Below, in pieces: positions 1 through 8,538 of a stretch of 64,000 nucleotides of DNA. Made by a program: the position numbers and the translations under genes. Location of the stretch: assembly GCA_963819905.1 (NCBI GenBank), contig CAWFXP010000012.1, positions 291,454-355,453 on the forward strand. The letters run 5' to 3'. Below the pieces are notes generated by a model. It was not told the DNA's origin, did no database searches, and worked only from the letters and a program-made list of their open reading frames with translations. Origin of the DNA: CAWCQC01 sp963819905 (lineage in GTDB: Bacteria; Actinomycetota; Thermoleophilia; Gaiellales; Gaiellaceae). Every line of letters starts with the position of its first letter. Position 1 is the stretch's first letter.

Positions 1-226
1 CGACGACGGGTGCGGCCGGCTGCCCGGCCTCTTCCGGCCCGGCGGCGCCCTCGGCGATCGCTCCCGACTCGGGCGGTACCTGCTCGAGCGCGGCGAGTGT
101 CTCGCCGGGAGCCGCCGAGCCCGGGTCTGCCCGGTCGAGGACGAACCGCCCGACGAGCACGAGCGCACAGACCGCCACCACGACGTACAACGCCGCCCGG
201 GAGCGGGAGATCGTCGGCATGCGCAT
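1..226 (-). CDS. Membrane-anchored protein N-terminus, ComEA-like (partial)
   Basis: The reading frame starts with ATG at 226 (or 220) and runs off the left edge, so only about 75 residues are visible. It opens with a short basic stretch, one membrane segment (about residues 12-30, ALYVVVAVCALVLVG) and then an Ala/Pro/Glu-rich linker. This is how ComEA-type DNA-uptake receptors begin, before their SLBB and helix-hairpin-helix domains. In actinobacteria comEA commonly lies downstream of leuS, and leuS is read toward this gene about 2.8 kb away. The domains that would prove the identity lie outside the window, so any other single-pass membrane protein remains possible. Confidence 0.4.
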   Translation of the reverse strand, partial: MRMPTISRSRAALYVVVAVCALVLVGRFVLDRADPGSAAPGETLAALEQVPPESGAIAEGAAGPEEAGQPAAPVV

Positions 227-330
227 GTTGCCTATCGTGACGACGACAAGCATGCGCAACCGCGCGCTTCGTGCCAAGACGCGCACACACCTGCGCCGGA
301 ACGTCGCGGCGTGCCGTCAGCGGCAGCTCG

Positions 331-1503
331 TCAGGCGCGCGCGCCCGGCCCGTAGGCGAGCCGGAGGGGCTCTCCTCGCTCGAACCTGTCGGGTCTGAGA
401 GCGGAAACGTCGATGACCGGCGCGCGGCCGGCGATCTCGTCGGCGACCACCTCGCCGACCGAGGGGGCCAGCTTGAACCCGTGCCCCGACCAGCCGAGGG
501 CGAGGTACAGCCCTTCGATGCCGGGAGCCGGCCCGATCAAAGGGTTCCAGTCGGGCGTGTAGTCGTACGCGCCGGCGAAGCCGCCGGCCCACGCTGCGTT
601 TGCGTACGCCGGAATCCGCTCGCGCAGGCCGGCCCGGATGGCCGCCTCGTACTCGGGGCCGATGTCCCGGGCGCAATCGTCCCGCCGCTCGTAGCGCACC
701 TCGGGCTGATAGGCGACGACCCAGGCCAGCCCGGCTCGATCCGGCCGCATGACGAGGTTGCTCGCCATGTCCGAGAAGATGACGCGGACCTGGGGCCGGT
801 CGGCCGGCTGGCGCACGAACGAGACCTCGAGGCGCCGCAGGGAGATCGGCAGCTCGAGGCCGGCCGTTCGGGCCAGCTCGGGCCCCCAGCTCCCGGCGGC
901 CAGCACGACGGTGTCTGCCGCGATCGGGCCGCCGTCCGTGTCGACGCCGCGCACGCGTCCTCCCTCGGTGCGGATCCCGGTCACCGTCCGGCCGAGCGCG
1001 GGCCGAACGCCCGCCTGGATTCCGGCGGCGAACCAGGAGAGCGTCATGCGATAGGTGTCGGCGAACCCGCCGTCCGGCTCGTAGGCGCCGACGGCGATCC
1101 CGTCGAGGGACAGCAGCGGCTCGATCGCGGCGACCTCCGGTGTCTCGACGACGACCGTGTCGAGGCCCCACTGCCGAAGCCGCGAGACGTTGTCGCGCAG
1201 TGCATCTGCGTGAGCCGGAGTCGCCGTCAGCAGGTACCCCGTCTGCACGAACCCGGAGTCCCCGGTCCCGACCTCCTCCTCCCAGCGCTGGATGACGTCG
1301 ACGCCCCGCATCGCGAGGCGGGCCACCGGCTCGTTCGAGTAGTGCCGCCGGACCATGGAGAAGGAGACGCCCGAGTCGCCTCCGCACACGGGGCCTCGTT
1401 CGACCAGGACGACCGAGCCGACGCCCCGGCGCGCGAGCGAGAACGCGATGCTCGTCCCGAACAGGCCGGCCCCGACGACGACGACGTCAGCCGACTCGGA
1501 CAC
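331..1503 (-). CDS. FAD-dependent amine/amino-acid oxidoreductase (DAO family)
   Basis: This 390-residue protein of the DAO superfamily (glycine/D-amino-acid or sarcosine oxidase group) probably oxidises a C-N bond of a small amine or amino acid using FAD. The N-terminus carries the Rossmann dinucleotide-binding motif GAGLFG (about residues 11-16) followed by the acidic end of the second strand (VLVERG). Further FAD contacts are suggested by VLAAGSWG in the middle and by GLYLALGWSGHGFKLAP near the C-terminus, which is typical of the family. Length is normal and no signal peptide is present. It sits between the universal stress gene and the ComEA-like start, all on the minus strand. The substrate cannot be read from the sequence. 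Confidence 0.85.
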   Translation of the reverse strand: MSESADVVVVGAGLFGTSIAFSLARRGVGSVVLVERGPVCGGDSGVSFSMVRRHYSNEPVARLAMRGVDVIQRWEEEVGTGDSGFVQTGYLLTATPAHADALRDNVSRLRQWGLDTVVVETPEVAAIEPLLSLDGIAVGAYEPDGGFADTYRMTLSWFAAGIQAGVRPALGRTVTGIRTEGGRVRGVDTDGGPIAADTVVLAAGSWGPELARTAGLELPISLRRLEVSFVRQPADRPQVRVIFSDMASNLVMRPDRAGLAWVVAYQPEVRYERRDDCARDIGPEYEAAIRAGLRERIPAYANAAWAGGFAGAYDYTPDWNPLIGPAPGIEGLYLALGWSGHGFKLAPSVGEVVADEIAGRAPVIDVSALRPDRFERGEPLRLAYGPGARA

Positions 1504-1592
1504 CGGCGCCCGGGCGATGGTCGATCCGAACGTGTGGGGCCGTTGCCGTCATCCGGCGGTGCCGCGCTCGGCCAGTCCGACCGTCCGCGGGC

Positions 1593-2003
1593 TCAGCGCA
1601 CGATGAGCACGTCGCAGGACGCGTGGTGCGCGACCTTCGTGCTCACGGATCCGAGCAGGGCGCGCTTCCCGAGCCCCCGGCCTCGCGTGCCGACGACGAT
1701 CAGGTCGGCGCCGATCTTCTCGGCAGCCTCGACGATCACGTCCGCGGCATCGCCCTCTCCCTCCATGCTGCTCGCGTCGATTCCCTGCGCCTTGAGATGA
1801 GTCTTCGCACCGTCCAGCGTCTCGGCCGCTTCCTTGAGCTCGTCCTCGTTCAGGGCCCCCGACCCACGCCCGCCCGAGTGAGAACCGATACCGACCGCAG
1901 ACACGACGGTGACCTTGGCGCCGGCCCTGCCGAGCGCCGCCGCCCGGTCAAGCGCGCGCTTTGCCTGCTCCGACCCGTCATACCCGACGATCACGTTCTG
2001 CAT
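1593..2003 (-). CDS. Universal stress protein, UspA family
   Basis: A single Usp domain of 136 residues, the usual length. It starts MQNVIVGYDGSEQAKRALD, with the Asp near the ATP site, and ends with the ATP-binding pattern G-2x-G-9x-G-S (GTRG...LLGSVS) typical of ATP-binding UspA proteins. Such proteins are cytoplasmic, usually dimeric, and rise under stress or starvation. It is divergent from the short-chain dehydrogenase gene, with about 110 bases between the two starts where promoters for both must lie. The reading is secure as a family call; no specific role can be given. Confidence 0.9.
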   Translation of the reverse strand: MQNVIVGYDGSEQAKRALDRAAALGRAGAKVTVVSAVGIGSHSGGRGSGALNEDELKEAAETLDGAKTHLKAQGIDASSMEGEGDAADVIVEAAEKIGADLIVVGTRGRGLGKRALLGSVSTKVAHHASCDVLIVR

Positions 2004-2034
2004 GCTCGACCTCCCCCTCGACGGCGCCTAGCCC

Positions 2035-2057
2035 GATTGGTAGGCGGATCGCCAATC
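2035..2057. promoter_or_regulatory. Small inverted repeat in a divergent intergenic region
   Basis: Six-base arms GATTGG and CCAATC are separated by 11 bases, roughly one helical turn, between the divergent stress-protein and dehydrogenase starts. This geometry suits a dimeric regulator, but the arms are short and could occur by chance. Confidence 0.2.
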
Positions 2058-2114
2058 CTAGAGGGCGCGCGCGCCGCGCGCACGCGATCGTGACGCGCGG
2101 TATGGTCACGAGCC

Positions 2115-2861
2115 GTGGCCACCGAGGTGACAGCCGCAGCCCGCGTGCTCGTCACGGGTGCCGCGTCGGGCATCGGGGCGGCAACGGCGGCCAGGCTCCG
2201 GAGTGACGGCGCACGTGTGGCCGGCATCGATCTCGATCGCGAACGGCTCGACCGGGCCTCGCTCGACGTGCGCCTGGTGGCGGACGTGGCCGACGACGAG
2301 GGGCTCGCCGGTGCGATCGACGTCGCAGCCGGTCGGCTGGGCGGCCTCGACGCGGCTGTCGCCTGCGCCGGGGTGGCCGGCCGAGGGACGGTCGCTGACA
2401 CCGATCTGTCCGACTGGGAGCGCATCTTCGCGGTGAACGTCCGCGGCGTGTACCTGACCGCCCGCGCTGCGATCCCCCACCTGCGACGGGCCGGCAGCGG
2501 CGCGATCGTCAACGTCGCCTCGCAGCTCGGCCTGGTCGCGGCTCCGAGCTCGGCCGCCTACTGTGCCTCCAAGGGGGCTGTGGTCCAGCTCACGCGGGCG
2601 ATGGCGGTCGACCACGGTCACGAGGGGATCCGCGTCAACTGCGTCTGTCCGGGCCCGACCGACACGCCGCTTCTCGAGCCGTACTTCGCGGGAAGCCCGG
2701 ACCCGGCGGCCGAGCGCAAGCGGTTCGAGGGGGCCCAGGTTCACGGCCGGCTCGTCACCCCCGAGGAGGTCGCGGACGCGATCGCGTACCTGCTCTCCCC
2801 CGCCGCCGGCTCGACGATCGGCGCAGCGCTCGTCGTCGACGGCGGCTACTCGATCCTGTAG
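2115..2861 (+). CDS. Short-chain dehydrogenase/reductase (SDR)
   Basis: Classical SDR of 248 residues, an NAD(P)-dependent oxidoreductase. The cofactor motif TGAASGIG lies at residues 14-21, an acidic residue (IDLD) at the end of strand 2 favours NAD(H), the NVAS segment supplies Asn/Ser, and the catalytic YCASK comes near residue 150. The C-terminal VVDGGYSIL matches the family's usual ending. The start is GTG at 2115; the next in-frame ATG would remove the glycine motif. The gene is convergent with leuS, and the gap between them contains an inverted-repeat element. The substrate is not evident. Confidence 0.9.
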   Translation: MATEVTAAARVLVTGAASGIGAATAARLRSDGARVAGIDLDRERLDRASLDVRLVADVADDEGLAGAIDVAAGRLGGLDAAVACAGVAGRGTVADTDLSDWERIFAVNVRGVYLTARAAIPHLRRAGSGAIVNVASQLGLVAAPSSAAYCASKGAVVQLTRAMAVDHGHEGIRVNCVCPGPTDTPLLEPYFAGSPDPAAERKRFEGAQVHGRLVTPEEVADAIAYLLSPAAGSTIGAALVVDGGYSIL

Positions 2862-2864
2862 CGA

Positions 2865-3033
2865 TAGAGGCTTGATGTGGGTTGGGCGTGCGTCTGGGGA
2901 GCCGCCTGCACCAAGGAGCGTGGTTGACTCGGTCGGTGGCAAGGCTGGTGGCGTTGGCGCCGACCGCGGCGACCGCGATCCGCCGCGTGCAGGCCCTCAT
3001 CCAGGCGTGCGTTCAACCCACATCAAGCCTCTA
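2865..3033. repeat. Element bounded by a 20-bp perfect inverted repeat (MITE-like)
   Basis: The left arm at 2865-2884 (TAGAGGCTTGATGTGGGTTG) is matched exactly in reverse complement at 3014-3033, and the similarity continues more weakly inward (GCG, CTGG). The 169-base unit fills the space between the convergent dehydrogenase and leuS genes. Its right end supplies the leuS stop codon (TAG in 3031-3033). Both outer ends are TA, as expected of elements moved by IS630/Tc1-type transposases. It has no coding capacity of its own. It could instead act as a two-sided terminator, but 129 bases between the arms is long for a hairpin. Confidence 0.6.
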
Positions 3034-5487
3034 CACGACGACGAGGTTCACGAGCTTGCCGGGAACGACGATCGCCCGGCGGATCTGCTTGCCGTCCACC
3101 TGCGCCTGCACCCGCGGCAGGCCCTTCGCCTGCTCCACCAGCTCGTCGTCGGACAGCCCGGCCGCGACCGTGACCCGGTCGCGGACGCGCCCGTTCACCT
3201 GGACGACCAGCTCGAACGTGTTCTCGGCGAGCAGCGCCGGGTCGGCCTCCGGCCAGGGCTCCTCCCAGAGGCGTGAACGGCCGAGCCGCTCCCAGAGCTC
3301 CTCCGCGATATGCGGCGCGTACGGCTGGACGAGGCTCACAGCCGTCTCCGTGGCGAAGCGAACCGCCGCCTCCTGGCCCGGCTGCTCCTTGACGCGGTAG
3401 ATCTCGTTGACGAGCTCGAACAGGGCGGCGATCGGCGTGTGGAACTGGAAGCGGCGCTGCAGGTCGTCGGAGACGCGGGCGATTGTCCGGTGCGCAGCGC
3501 GGACGAGCTCGCCGTCGGGGACCGCCCCGGACGGGTCGAGCGCCGCCGTCTCGAGCCCGAGGCGCCACAGGCGGTCGAGCAGCCGCGCCACTCCCTCGAT
3601 GCCCGAGTCGTGCCACTCCTTGTCGGCCTCCGCGGGCCCCATGTAGAGGATGTAGAGACGGACCGCGTCGGCGCCGTAGCGCTCAATCATCTCGTCCGGC
3701 GAGACGACGTTCCCCTTCGACTTCGACATCTTGGCCCCGTGGCGCGTGATCATTCCCTGCGTGAACAGGCGCAGGAACGGCTCGCGGAAGCCGAGCAGGC
3801 CGAGATCGTTCATCGCCTTCGTGAAGAACCGGGCGTACAGCAGGTGCAGGATCGCGTGCTCGACTCCGCCGATGTACTGCCGGACGGGCAGCCAGTAGTC
3901 GACGATCTCCCGCCCGAACGGCTCGTGGTCGTTGTCGGGATCGGCGTAGCGCAGGTAGTACCAGGACGAGTCGACGAAGGTGTCCATCGTGTCCGTCTCC
4001 CGGCGCGCCTCCCCGCCGCAGCGCGGGCAGGTCGTGCGCACCCAGTCCTCGGCGGCCGCGAGCGGCGAGCGGCCCCGGGGCTTGTAGTCGTCGACTTCGG
4101 GCAGCAGGACGGGGAGCTGGTCGTCCGGCACGGGGACGAGACCGCAGGCGCCGCAGTGGACGATCGGTATCGGTGCGCCCCAGTAGCGCTGTCGCGAGAG
4201 CAGCCAGTCGCGGAGCCGGTAGCCGACGGCGGCCTTGCCGAGGCCTTCGGCCTCGAGCCAGCGGACGATGCCAACGATCGCGTCGGGCGTGGCCAGCCCC
4301 GAGAACTGCGCCGAGCGGACCGAGCGCGCCCCCGCGTCCTTGTCGACGTACGGCAGCTCGACGGGCGAGCCGTCCGCGGGCTCGACGACCTGGCGGATCT
4401 CGAGGCCGAACCGCTCCGCGAACTCGAAGTCCCGCTGGTCGTGGCCCGGGACGGCCATGATCGCTCCGGTTCCATACTCGAGAAGCACGTAGTCGGCGAC
4501 CCAGACCGGAAGCCGCTCGCCGTTCACCGGGTTCGTCACGTACCGTCCGGTGAAGACGCCCGTCTTCGCCCGCTCCGGATCGGCGCGCTCGACCGCTGAG
4601 GTCGCGGCGGTGTGGGCGATGTAGTCGAGAACGTCGGCCTCGTGCTCGGTGCCGCGGACGAGCTCCGCCACCAGCGGGTGCTCCGGGGCGAGCACGAAGA
4701 ACGTGGCCCCGAACAGCGTGTCCGGCCTCGTCGTGAACACCGGCAGCTCGACATCGAGCCCCTCGATCCGAAAGACGACCTCGGCTCCCTCGGAGCGGCC
4801 GATCCAGTTCCGCTGCATCGTCAGCACGCGCTCGGGCCACGACTCGAGCAGCGACATCTCGTCGAGCAGCCGATCGGCGTACTCGGTGATCCGGAAGAAC
4901 CACTGCTCGAGGCTCTTGGCGACCACCTCCGCGCCGCACCGCTCGCAGTGACCGTCGATCACCTGCTCGTTCGCGAGCACCGTCTGGTCGTTGGGGCACC
5001 ACTTGACGGGCGCCTCACGCCGGTAGGCGAGCCCGGCCTCGAACAAGCGCAGGAAGAGCCACTGCGTCCACCGGTAATAGGTCGGGTCGCTGGTCGCGAC
5101 CTCGCGCGACCAGTCGATGGCCCAGCCCATGCGGCGCATCTGGCGCCGGATGTCGTCGATGTTGCGCTGAGTGATCGTCCGCGGATGGCCCCCCTCGCGA
5201 ATCGCTGCGTTCTCGGCCGGCAGGCCGAACGCGTCGTAGCCCATCGGCCGCAGCACCAGGGCGCCCCGTCGCCGGAGCACGTGGCTGAGAACGTCTCCGA
5301 GCGTGTAGTTGAAGACGTGCCCCATGTGGAGCTCGCCCGAGGGATACGGCAGCATCTCGAGGACGTACGTGCGGGGCCGGCCCTCAGCGGCGGCAGGGTC
5401 CTCGGGATTCGGCACGACGAACGCCTGCTCGCGCTCCCAGGCCTCCTGCCATCTCCGCTCGATCCGCGCGGGCTCGTAGCGCTCCAT
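3031..5487 (-). CDS. leuS: Leucine--tRNA ligase
   Basis: Class I aminoacyl-tRNA synthetase of 818 residues that charges tRNA-Leu in the cytoplasm. The HIGH-type signature is HMGH at residues 54-57 (preceded by PYPSGELH, characteristic of LeuRS) and the KMSKS loop is at 586-590. Between them lie a Cys-containing insert (CPND, CERCG) and the CP1 editing domain with the TTRPDT motif. The C-terminal anticodon-binding and LeuRS-type tail ends VVPGKLVNLVVV. Length and domain order are those of bacterial LeuRS. The gene starts 120 bases from the divergent plsC. Its stop codon lies inside the arm of the inverted-repeat element. Confidence 0.98.
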   Translation of the reverse strand: MERYEPARIERRWQEAWEREQAFVVPNPEDPAAAEGRPRTYVLEMLPYPSGELHMGHVFNYTLGDVLSHVLRRRGALVLRPMGYDAFGLPAENAAIREGGHPRTITQRNIDDIRRQMRRMGWAIDWSREVATSDPTYYRWTQWLFLRLFEAGLAYRREAPVKWCPNDQTVLANEQVIDGHCERCGAEVVAKSLEQWFFRITEYADRLLDEMSLLESWPERVLTMQRNWIGRSEGAEVVFRIEGLDVELPVFTTRPDTLFGATFFVLAPEHPLVAELVRGTEHEADVLDYIAHTAATSAVERADPERAKTGVFTGRYVTNPVNGERLPVWVADYVLLEYGTGAIMAVPGHDQRDFEFAERFGLEIRQVVEPADGSPVELPYVDKDAGARSVRSAQFSGLATPDAIVGIVRWLEAEGLGKAAVGYRLRDWLLSRQRYWGAPIPIVHCGACGLVPVPDDQLPVLLPEVDDYKPRGRSPLAAAEDWVRTTCPRCGGEARRETDTMDTFVDSSWYYLRYADPDNDHEPFGREIVDYWLPVRQYIGGVEHAILHLLYARFFTKAMNDLGLLGFREPFLRLFTQGMITRHGAKMSKSKGNVVSPDEMIERYGADAVRLYILYMGPAEADKEWHDSGIEGVARLLDRLWRLGLETAALDPSGAVPDGELVRAAHRTIARVSDDLQRRFQFHTPIAALFELVNEIYRVKEQPGQEAAVRFATETAVSLVQPYAPHIAEELWERLGRSRLWEEPWPEADPALLAENTFELVVQVNGRVRDRVTVAAGLSDDELVEQAKGLPRVQAQVDGKQIRRAIVVPGKLVNLVVV

Positions 5488-5607
5488 GGAGGGTGATCGT
5501 AGCGACGTGCCCGCGATACAGTGCCGCGATGCTCTCGCCCACCTTCATGACGAAGCTCGGCAGTACCGTGGATCTGGGGCGCTGACGTCGAGAAGGGCTG
5601 GATCTTC

Positions 5608-6303
5608 ATGCGCTTCAACGTCGTCCCGATCACGACGATGTGGATGGCGCCCGGTTCCTGGGCGTACGGCACAGACCGGATCCCGCTCGAGGGCGGGGGC
5701 GTGCTCGCCGCGAACCACCTCTCCGCGATCGATCCGCCGCTCGTCGGCTCGTTCTCGAACCGGGCGCTCTGGTACATGATGAAGCAGGAGCTGCTCGACA
5801 TCCCGGTCATCGGCGAGGCGCTTACCTGGACCGGCGCGTTCCCGATCAAGCGCGGGGGGCAGGATCGAGACGCGTTGCGATACGCGCGCGAGCTCGTCCG
5901 CGAGGGACACATCGTCGGCGTCTTCGTCGAAGGAACCCGCCAGCGCTTCGGCTACCCGGGCGAGATCCAGACCGGGGCGCTGACGATCGCGATGAAGGAT
6001 CGCGTGCCGGTGATCCCGTGCGGGGTCGAGTCGTTCGGCTGGCGTCGGAAGAACAAGCGCCCGTGCTGCGTCGTGTACGGCGAGCCGATGACGTTCGACG
6101 GGATCCCCGCCAACGGCAAGGGCTACAAGGAGGCGGGCGAGCTCCTCAGGCTCGAGATCCTGCGCCTGTGGCGCCAGGCGGCCGAGGCCGTCCAGGACGG
6201 GTTCCCGGAGACGCTTCCGGACGGCACCAAGCGTTTCAGCTGGCCCCGGGCGCGCGAGTTTCACGCAGCGCCGACCCCGCGCCGGATCAGCGGGCTCGCC
6301 TGA
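5608..6303 (+). CDS. plsC: 1-acyl-sn-glycerol-3-phosphate acyltransferase (PlsC family)
   Basis: PlsC/LPLAT-family acyltransferase of 231 residues, probably making phosphatidic acid from lysophosphatidic acid at the membrane. The catalytic NHxxxxD block is NHLSAID at residues 36-42. The glycerol-phosphate-binding motif is FVEGTRQ near 105, and a VPVIPCG segment follows, all in the expected order. The N-terminus is short, so the enzyme is probably membrane-associated rather than multi-spanning. An ATG at 5608 is the only reasonable start. The gene ends 4 bases before the convergent histidine kinase stop. The related glycerolipid acyltransferases share these motifs, so acceptor specificity is inferred. 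Confidence 0.85.
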   Translation: MRFNVVPITTMWMAPGSWAYGTDRIPLEGGGVLAANHLSAIDPPLVGSFSNRALWYMMKQELLDIPVIGEALTWTGAFPIKRGGQDRDALRYARELVREGHIVGVFVEGTRQRFGYPGEIQTGALTIAMKDRVPVIPCGVESFGWRRKNKRPCCVVYGEPMTFDGIPANGKGYKEAGELLRLEILRLWRQAAEAVQDGFPETLPDGTKRFSWPRAREFHAAPTPRRISGLA

Positions 6304-6307
6304 GCGC

Positions 6308-7915
6308 CTAGCGGACGAGGACGCTCTGCCGGCGAGGCGGCGCGTCCGCGGCCGAGACCAGCGGGAGCTCGACGCGAAACGTGGTCCCGACCCCTTCCTC
6401 GCTCTGCACGGAGATGTCGCCGCCGTGCGCGTCGACGATCGCCTTTGCGATCGTCAGCCCGAGCCCACTGCCCTGGATCGCCTCGGCGGTTGCCGTCGAG
6501 GAGCGGAAGAAGCGGTCGAAGAGCCGGTCCTGCTCGTCGGCGGGTATGCCGATCCCGTTGTCCGCGACCTCGATCACGGCACGGCCGTTCTCCTCCCGGA
6601 CGCCGATCGCGACCCGGCCGCCCTGCTTCGTGAACTTGACGGCGTTGGACACGAGGTTGTCGACGAGTTGGGCGAGCCTCGTCCGGTCACCGCGGACGGC
6701 CGGCGACCCGGCGGCGTTCAGCTCGAGCTCGACGTCCGCGGTCTCGGCCCGCGGCGCCTGTGCCTCGACGCACTCTGCGACGAGCGCGGCCAGGTCGACC
6801 TCGTCGAGCTCGAGCTCGAGCTCGCCGGCGTCGATCCTCGCGACGAAGAGCAGGTCGCCGACGAGGTTCAGCAGCCTGCGTGCGTTTCGGTCGACGATCT
6901 CGAGGAAGCCCCGGTGCTCGTCGGAGAGCTCGGTGGCGTCGTCCCGGACGAGCTCGAGGTAGCCGAGGATCGAGGTCAAAGGCGTCCGTAGCTCGTGGGA
7001 GACGACGGCGACGAGCTGGTCCTTCAGGGCGTCGAGCTGCCTGAGACGCTCGTTCTGCTCGGCGAGGGCCCGGCGCCCGGCCTCAGCCGCGTCCCGGCGA
7101 CGGGTGATCTCGAGCACGAGGACCACCCCGAGCGTGAGGGCGGTTCCGAGCACCAGCGCGAGCCACGGCGCAGCACCGGTGAGCCCGCCGACAAGGCCTC
7201 CGCTCGTACCGACGACGACGACCGCGTTCTCGTTCCCGAGGCGAAGGGTCTGTGTGACCGTGTCGCCGGAGATCCGCTCCTGCCCCGTGCTGCTCGCGGC
7301 CAGCGTCGCGGTCGACGGCTCGCCGCCGACATAGAGCGCGTACTCGACGCCCTTGGGCAGCCGGAAGAGGAAGAGCCTGTCGAGCGCCGGAACGACACTC
7401 TCGGCATAGACGACGAACGCGCCGTCGCGGCCGCCTGACCCGAAGCCGACGACCCGGTCGCCCCCCACCTCGCCGATCTTCACGAGCTCGAGCCGTCCCG
7501 AGGACGCGATCTCCGCGAGCTTCGTGCGCCCGGCTTCACCGAGACCGTCCAGCAGGAGGGGCTCGTTCGATCCGACCCTTGCGACGTCGCGCGGCGCCCC
7601 GGCGCGCAGGTCGAGGAGCGTTGCGCTCGAGATCGCAGTGCCCTCGAGCCGGGGAGCGAGCTCGCCGCGGAACTCGTCGGGGTCGCCGTCGGACACGTCC
7701 GCGACGACGGAGCCCGCGTAGAGGATCGCCTCGATCTGCCGGCCGAAGGAGCTGATGACCGCCGCCGTCTGCGAGGCCTGTTCGCCGAGGATCCTGTCCT
7801 CGCTCGTCCGGACGCTCTGGCGCGCGAGGAAGAACGCCAGCACGGTGACGCCGAGACCGATGACGAGCACGGCCACTGTGGCCCGTCCGGGCCGCAGGGA
7901 GCGCGAGGAGTGCAC
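6308..7915 (-). CDS. Membrane sensor histidine kinase
   Basis: A 535-residue two-component sensor. A first membrane segment (about residues 12-34) is followed by an extracytoplasmic sensing region of about 210 residues without a recognised fold, and a second segment at about 250-270. The HisKA helix carries the phospho-acceptor H307 in VSHELRTPL. The HATPase domain shows the N box (LVDNLVSNAVKFT), G1 (DNGIGIP) and G2 (GSGLGLTIAK). It should autophosphorylate and pass phosphate to a response regulator, but no regulator gene is adjacent, so it is an orphan kinase. The ligand is unknown. Confidence 0.93.
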   Translation of the reverse strand: MHSSRSLRPGRATVAVLVIGLGVTVLAFFLARQSVRTSEDRILGEQASQTAAVISSFGRQIEAILYAGSVVADVSDGDPDEFRGELAPRLEGTAISSATLLDLRAGAPRDVARVGSNEPLLLDGLGEAGRTKLAEIASSGRLELVKIGEVGGDRVVGFGSGGRDGAFVVYAESVVPALDRLFLFRLPKGVEYALYVGGEPSTATLAASSTGQERISGDTVTQTLRLGNENAVVVVGTSGGLVGGLTGAAPWLALVLGTALTLGVVLVLEITRRRDAAEAGRRALAEQNERLRQLDALKDQLVAVVSHELRTPLTSILGYLELVRDDATELSDEHRGFLEIVDRNARRLLNLVGDLLFVARIDAGELELELDEVDLAALVAECVEAQAPRAETADVELELNAAGSPAVRGDRTRLAQLVDNLVSNAVKFTKQGGRVAIGVREENGRAVIEVADNGIGIPADEQDRLFDRFFRSSTATAEAIQGSGLGLTIAKAIVDAHGGDISVQSEEGVGTTFRVELPLVSAADAPPRRQSVLVR

Positions 7916-7989
7916 GCCTACTGCATCGGCCGGCGCACCACCTGCGTTTAGCCCGACGAGCTAGCCGCGTCGCCGACGGACGACCGAAG

Positions 7990-8062
7990 TGGAGCCAACG
8001 GGATTCGAACCCGTGACCTTCTGGCTGCCAGCCAGACGCTCTCCCAGCTGAGCTATGGCCCC
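7990..8062 (-). tRNA. tRNA-Ala (GGC anticodon)
   Basis: The 73-base minus-strand sequence folds as a cloverleaf. The acceptor stem pairs GGGGCCA with TGGCTCC (one G-U), the anticodon stem TCTGG/CCAGA encloses the loop CTGGCAG with anticodon GGC, and the T arm is GGGTTCGAATCCC. The CCA end is not encoded beyond the discriminator A. It reads GCC codons. It lies between the histidine kinase and rsfS genes. Confidence 0.97.
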
Positions 8063-8126
8063 GCGAACTCGGACACCCAGTCTAGAGACTCCGGCTCGCG
8101 CCCGGAAGCCACTTCCGTTCCTCGGC

Positions 8127-8480
8127 CTACGCCCCGGCGGCCACCTCGACCGAGGGCACGTCGCCCCAGAGATCCTCGAGGCGGTAGTAGCTCCGCGCCT
8201 CGGGGGTGAACACGTGGAAGACGACGTCGAGGTAGTCCGCCAGCACCCAGGTCGCCTCCTTCGCGCCCGAGACGTGTCGAGGAACCAGCCGCTCGTCTCG
8301 CTTCAGCGCTTCGCGGACGTCGTCGTAGATCGCCGCCGTCTGCCTCGGGTTCTGCCCGGTGCAGATGACGAAGTAGTCCGTGTACGACACCACGGGCCGC
8401 ATGTCCAGAATCACGACGTCTCTCGCGAGCTTCTCCTGCGCGAGGTGCGCAATGCGTCGGGCGAGCTCGAGCGGTGTCAG
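8127..8480 (-). CDS. rsfS: Ribosome silencing factor RsfS
   Basis: RsfS (Iojap/DUF143 family) binds ribosomal protein uL14 and blocks subunit joining when nutrients are scarce. The conserved core SYTDYFVICTG is present, followed by the usual WVLADYLDVVFHVF and YYRLEDLWGDV. The family N-terminus (TPLELARRIAHLAQEKLARD) is encoded upstream of the first in-frame GTG. The only plausible start that includes it is CTG at 8480, about 12 bases after AGGAG; an in-frame TGA closes the frame further upstream. This gives 117 residues, the normal length, against 95 from the GTG. It lies 58 bases downstream of nadD, the common nadD-rsfS arrangement. Confidence 0.9.
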   Translation of the reverse strand: MTPLELARRIAHLAQEKLARDVVILDMRPVVSYTDYFVICTGQNPRQTAAIYDDVREALKRDERLVPRHVSGAKEATWVLADYLDVVFHVFTPEARSYYRLEDLWGDVPSVEVAAGA

Positions 8481-8538
8481 CGGAGTCGTATTCTCCTCAT
8501 CGTTCGGCAGTCAGCGTAGCGACGTTCGTGGACGCGGG

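Noticed and set aside
3310..4599. Long plus-strand frame opposite leuS
   Set aside because: Codon-position mirror of leuS with no recognisable domain.
5488..5607. T-box or attenuator between leuS and plsC
   Set aside because: No T-box sequence, no leader peptide rich in Leu codons and no terminator hairpin was seen.
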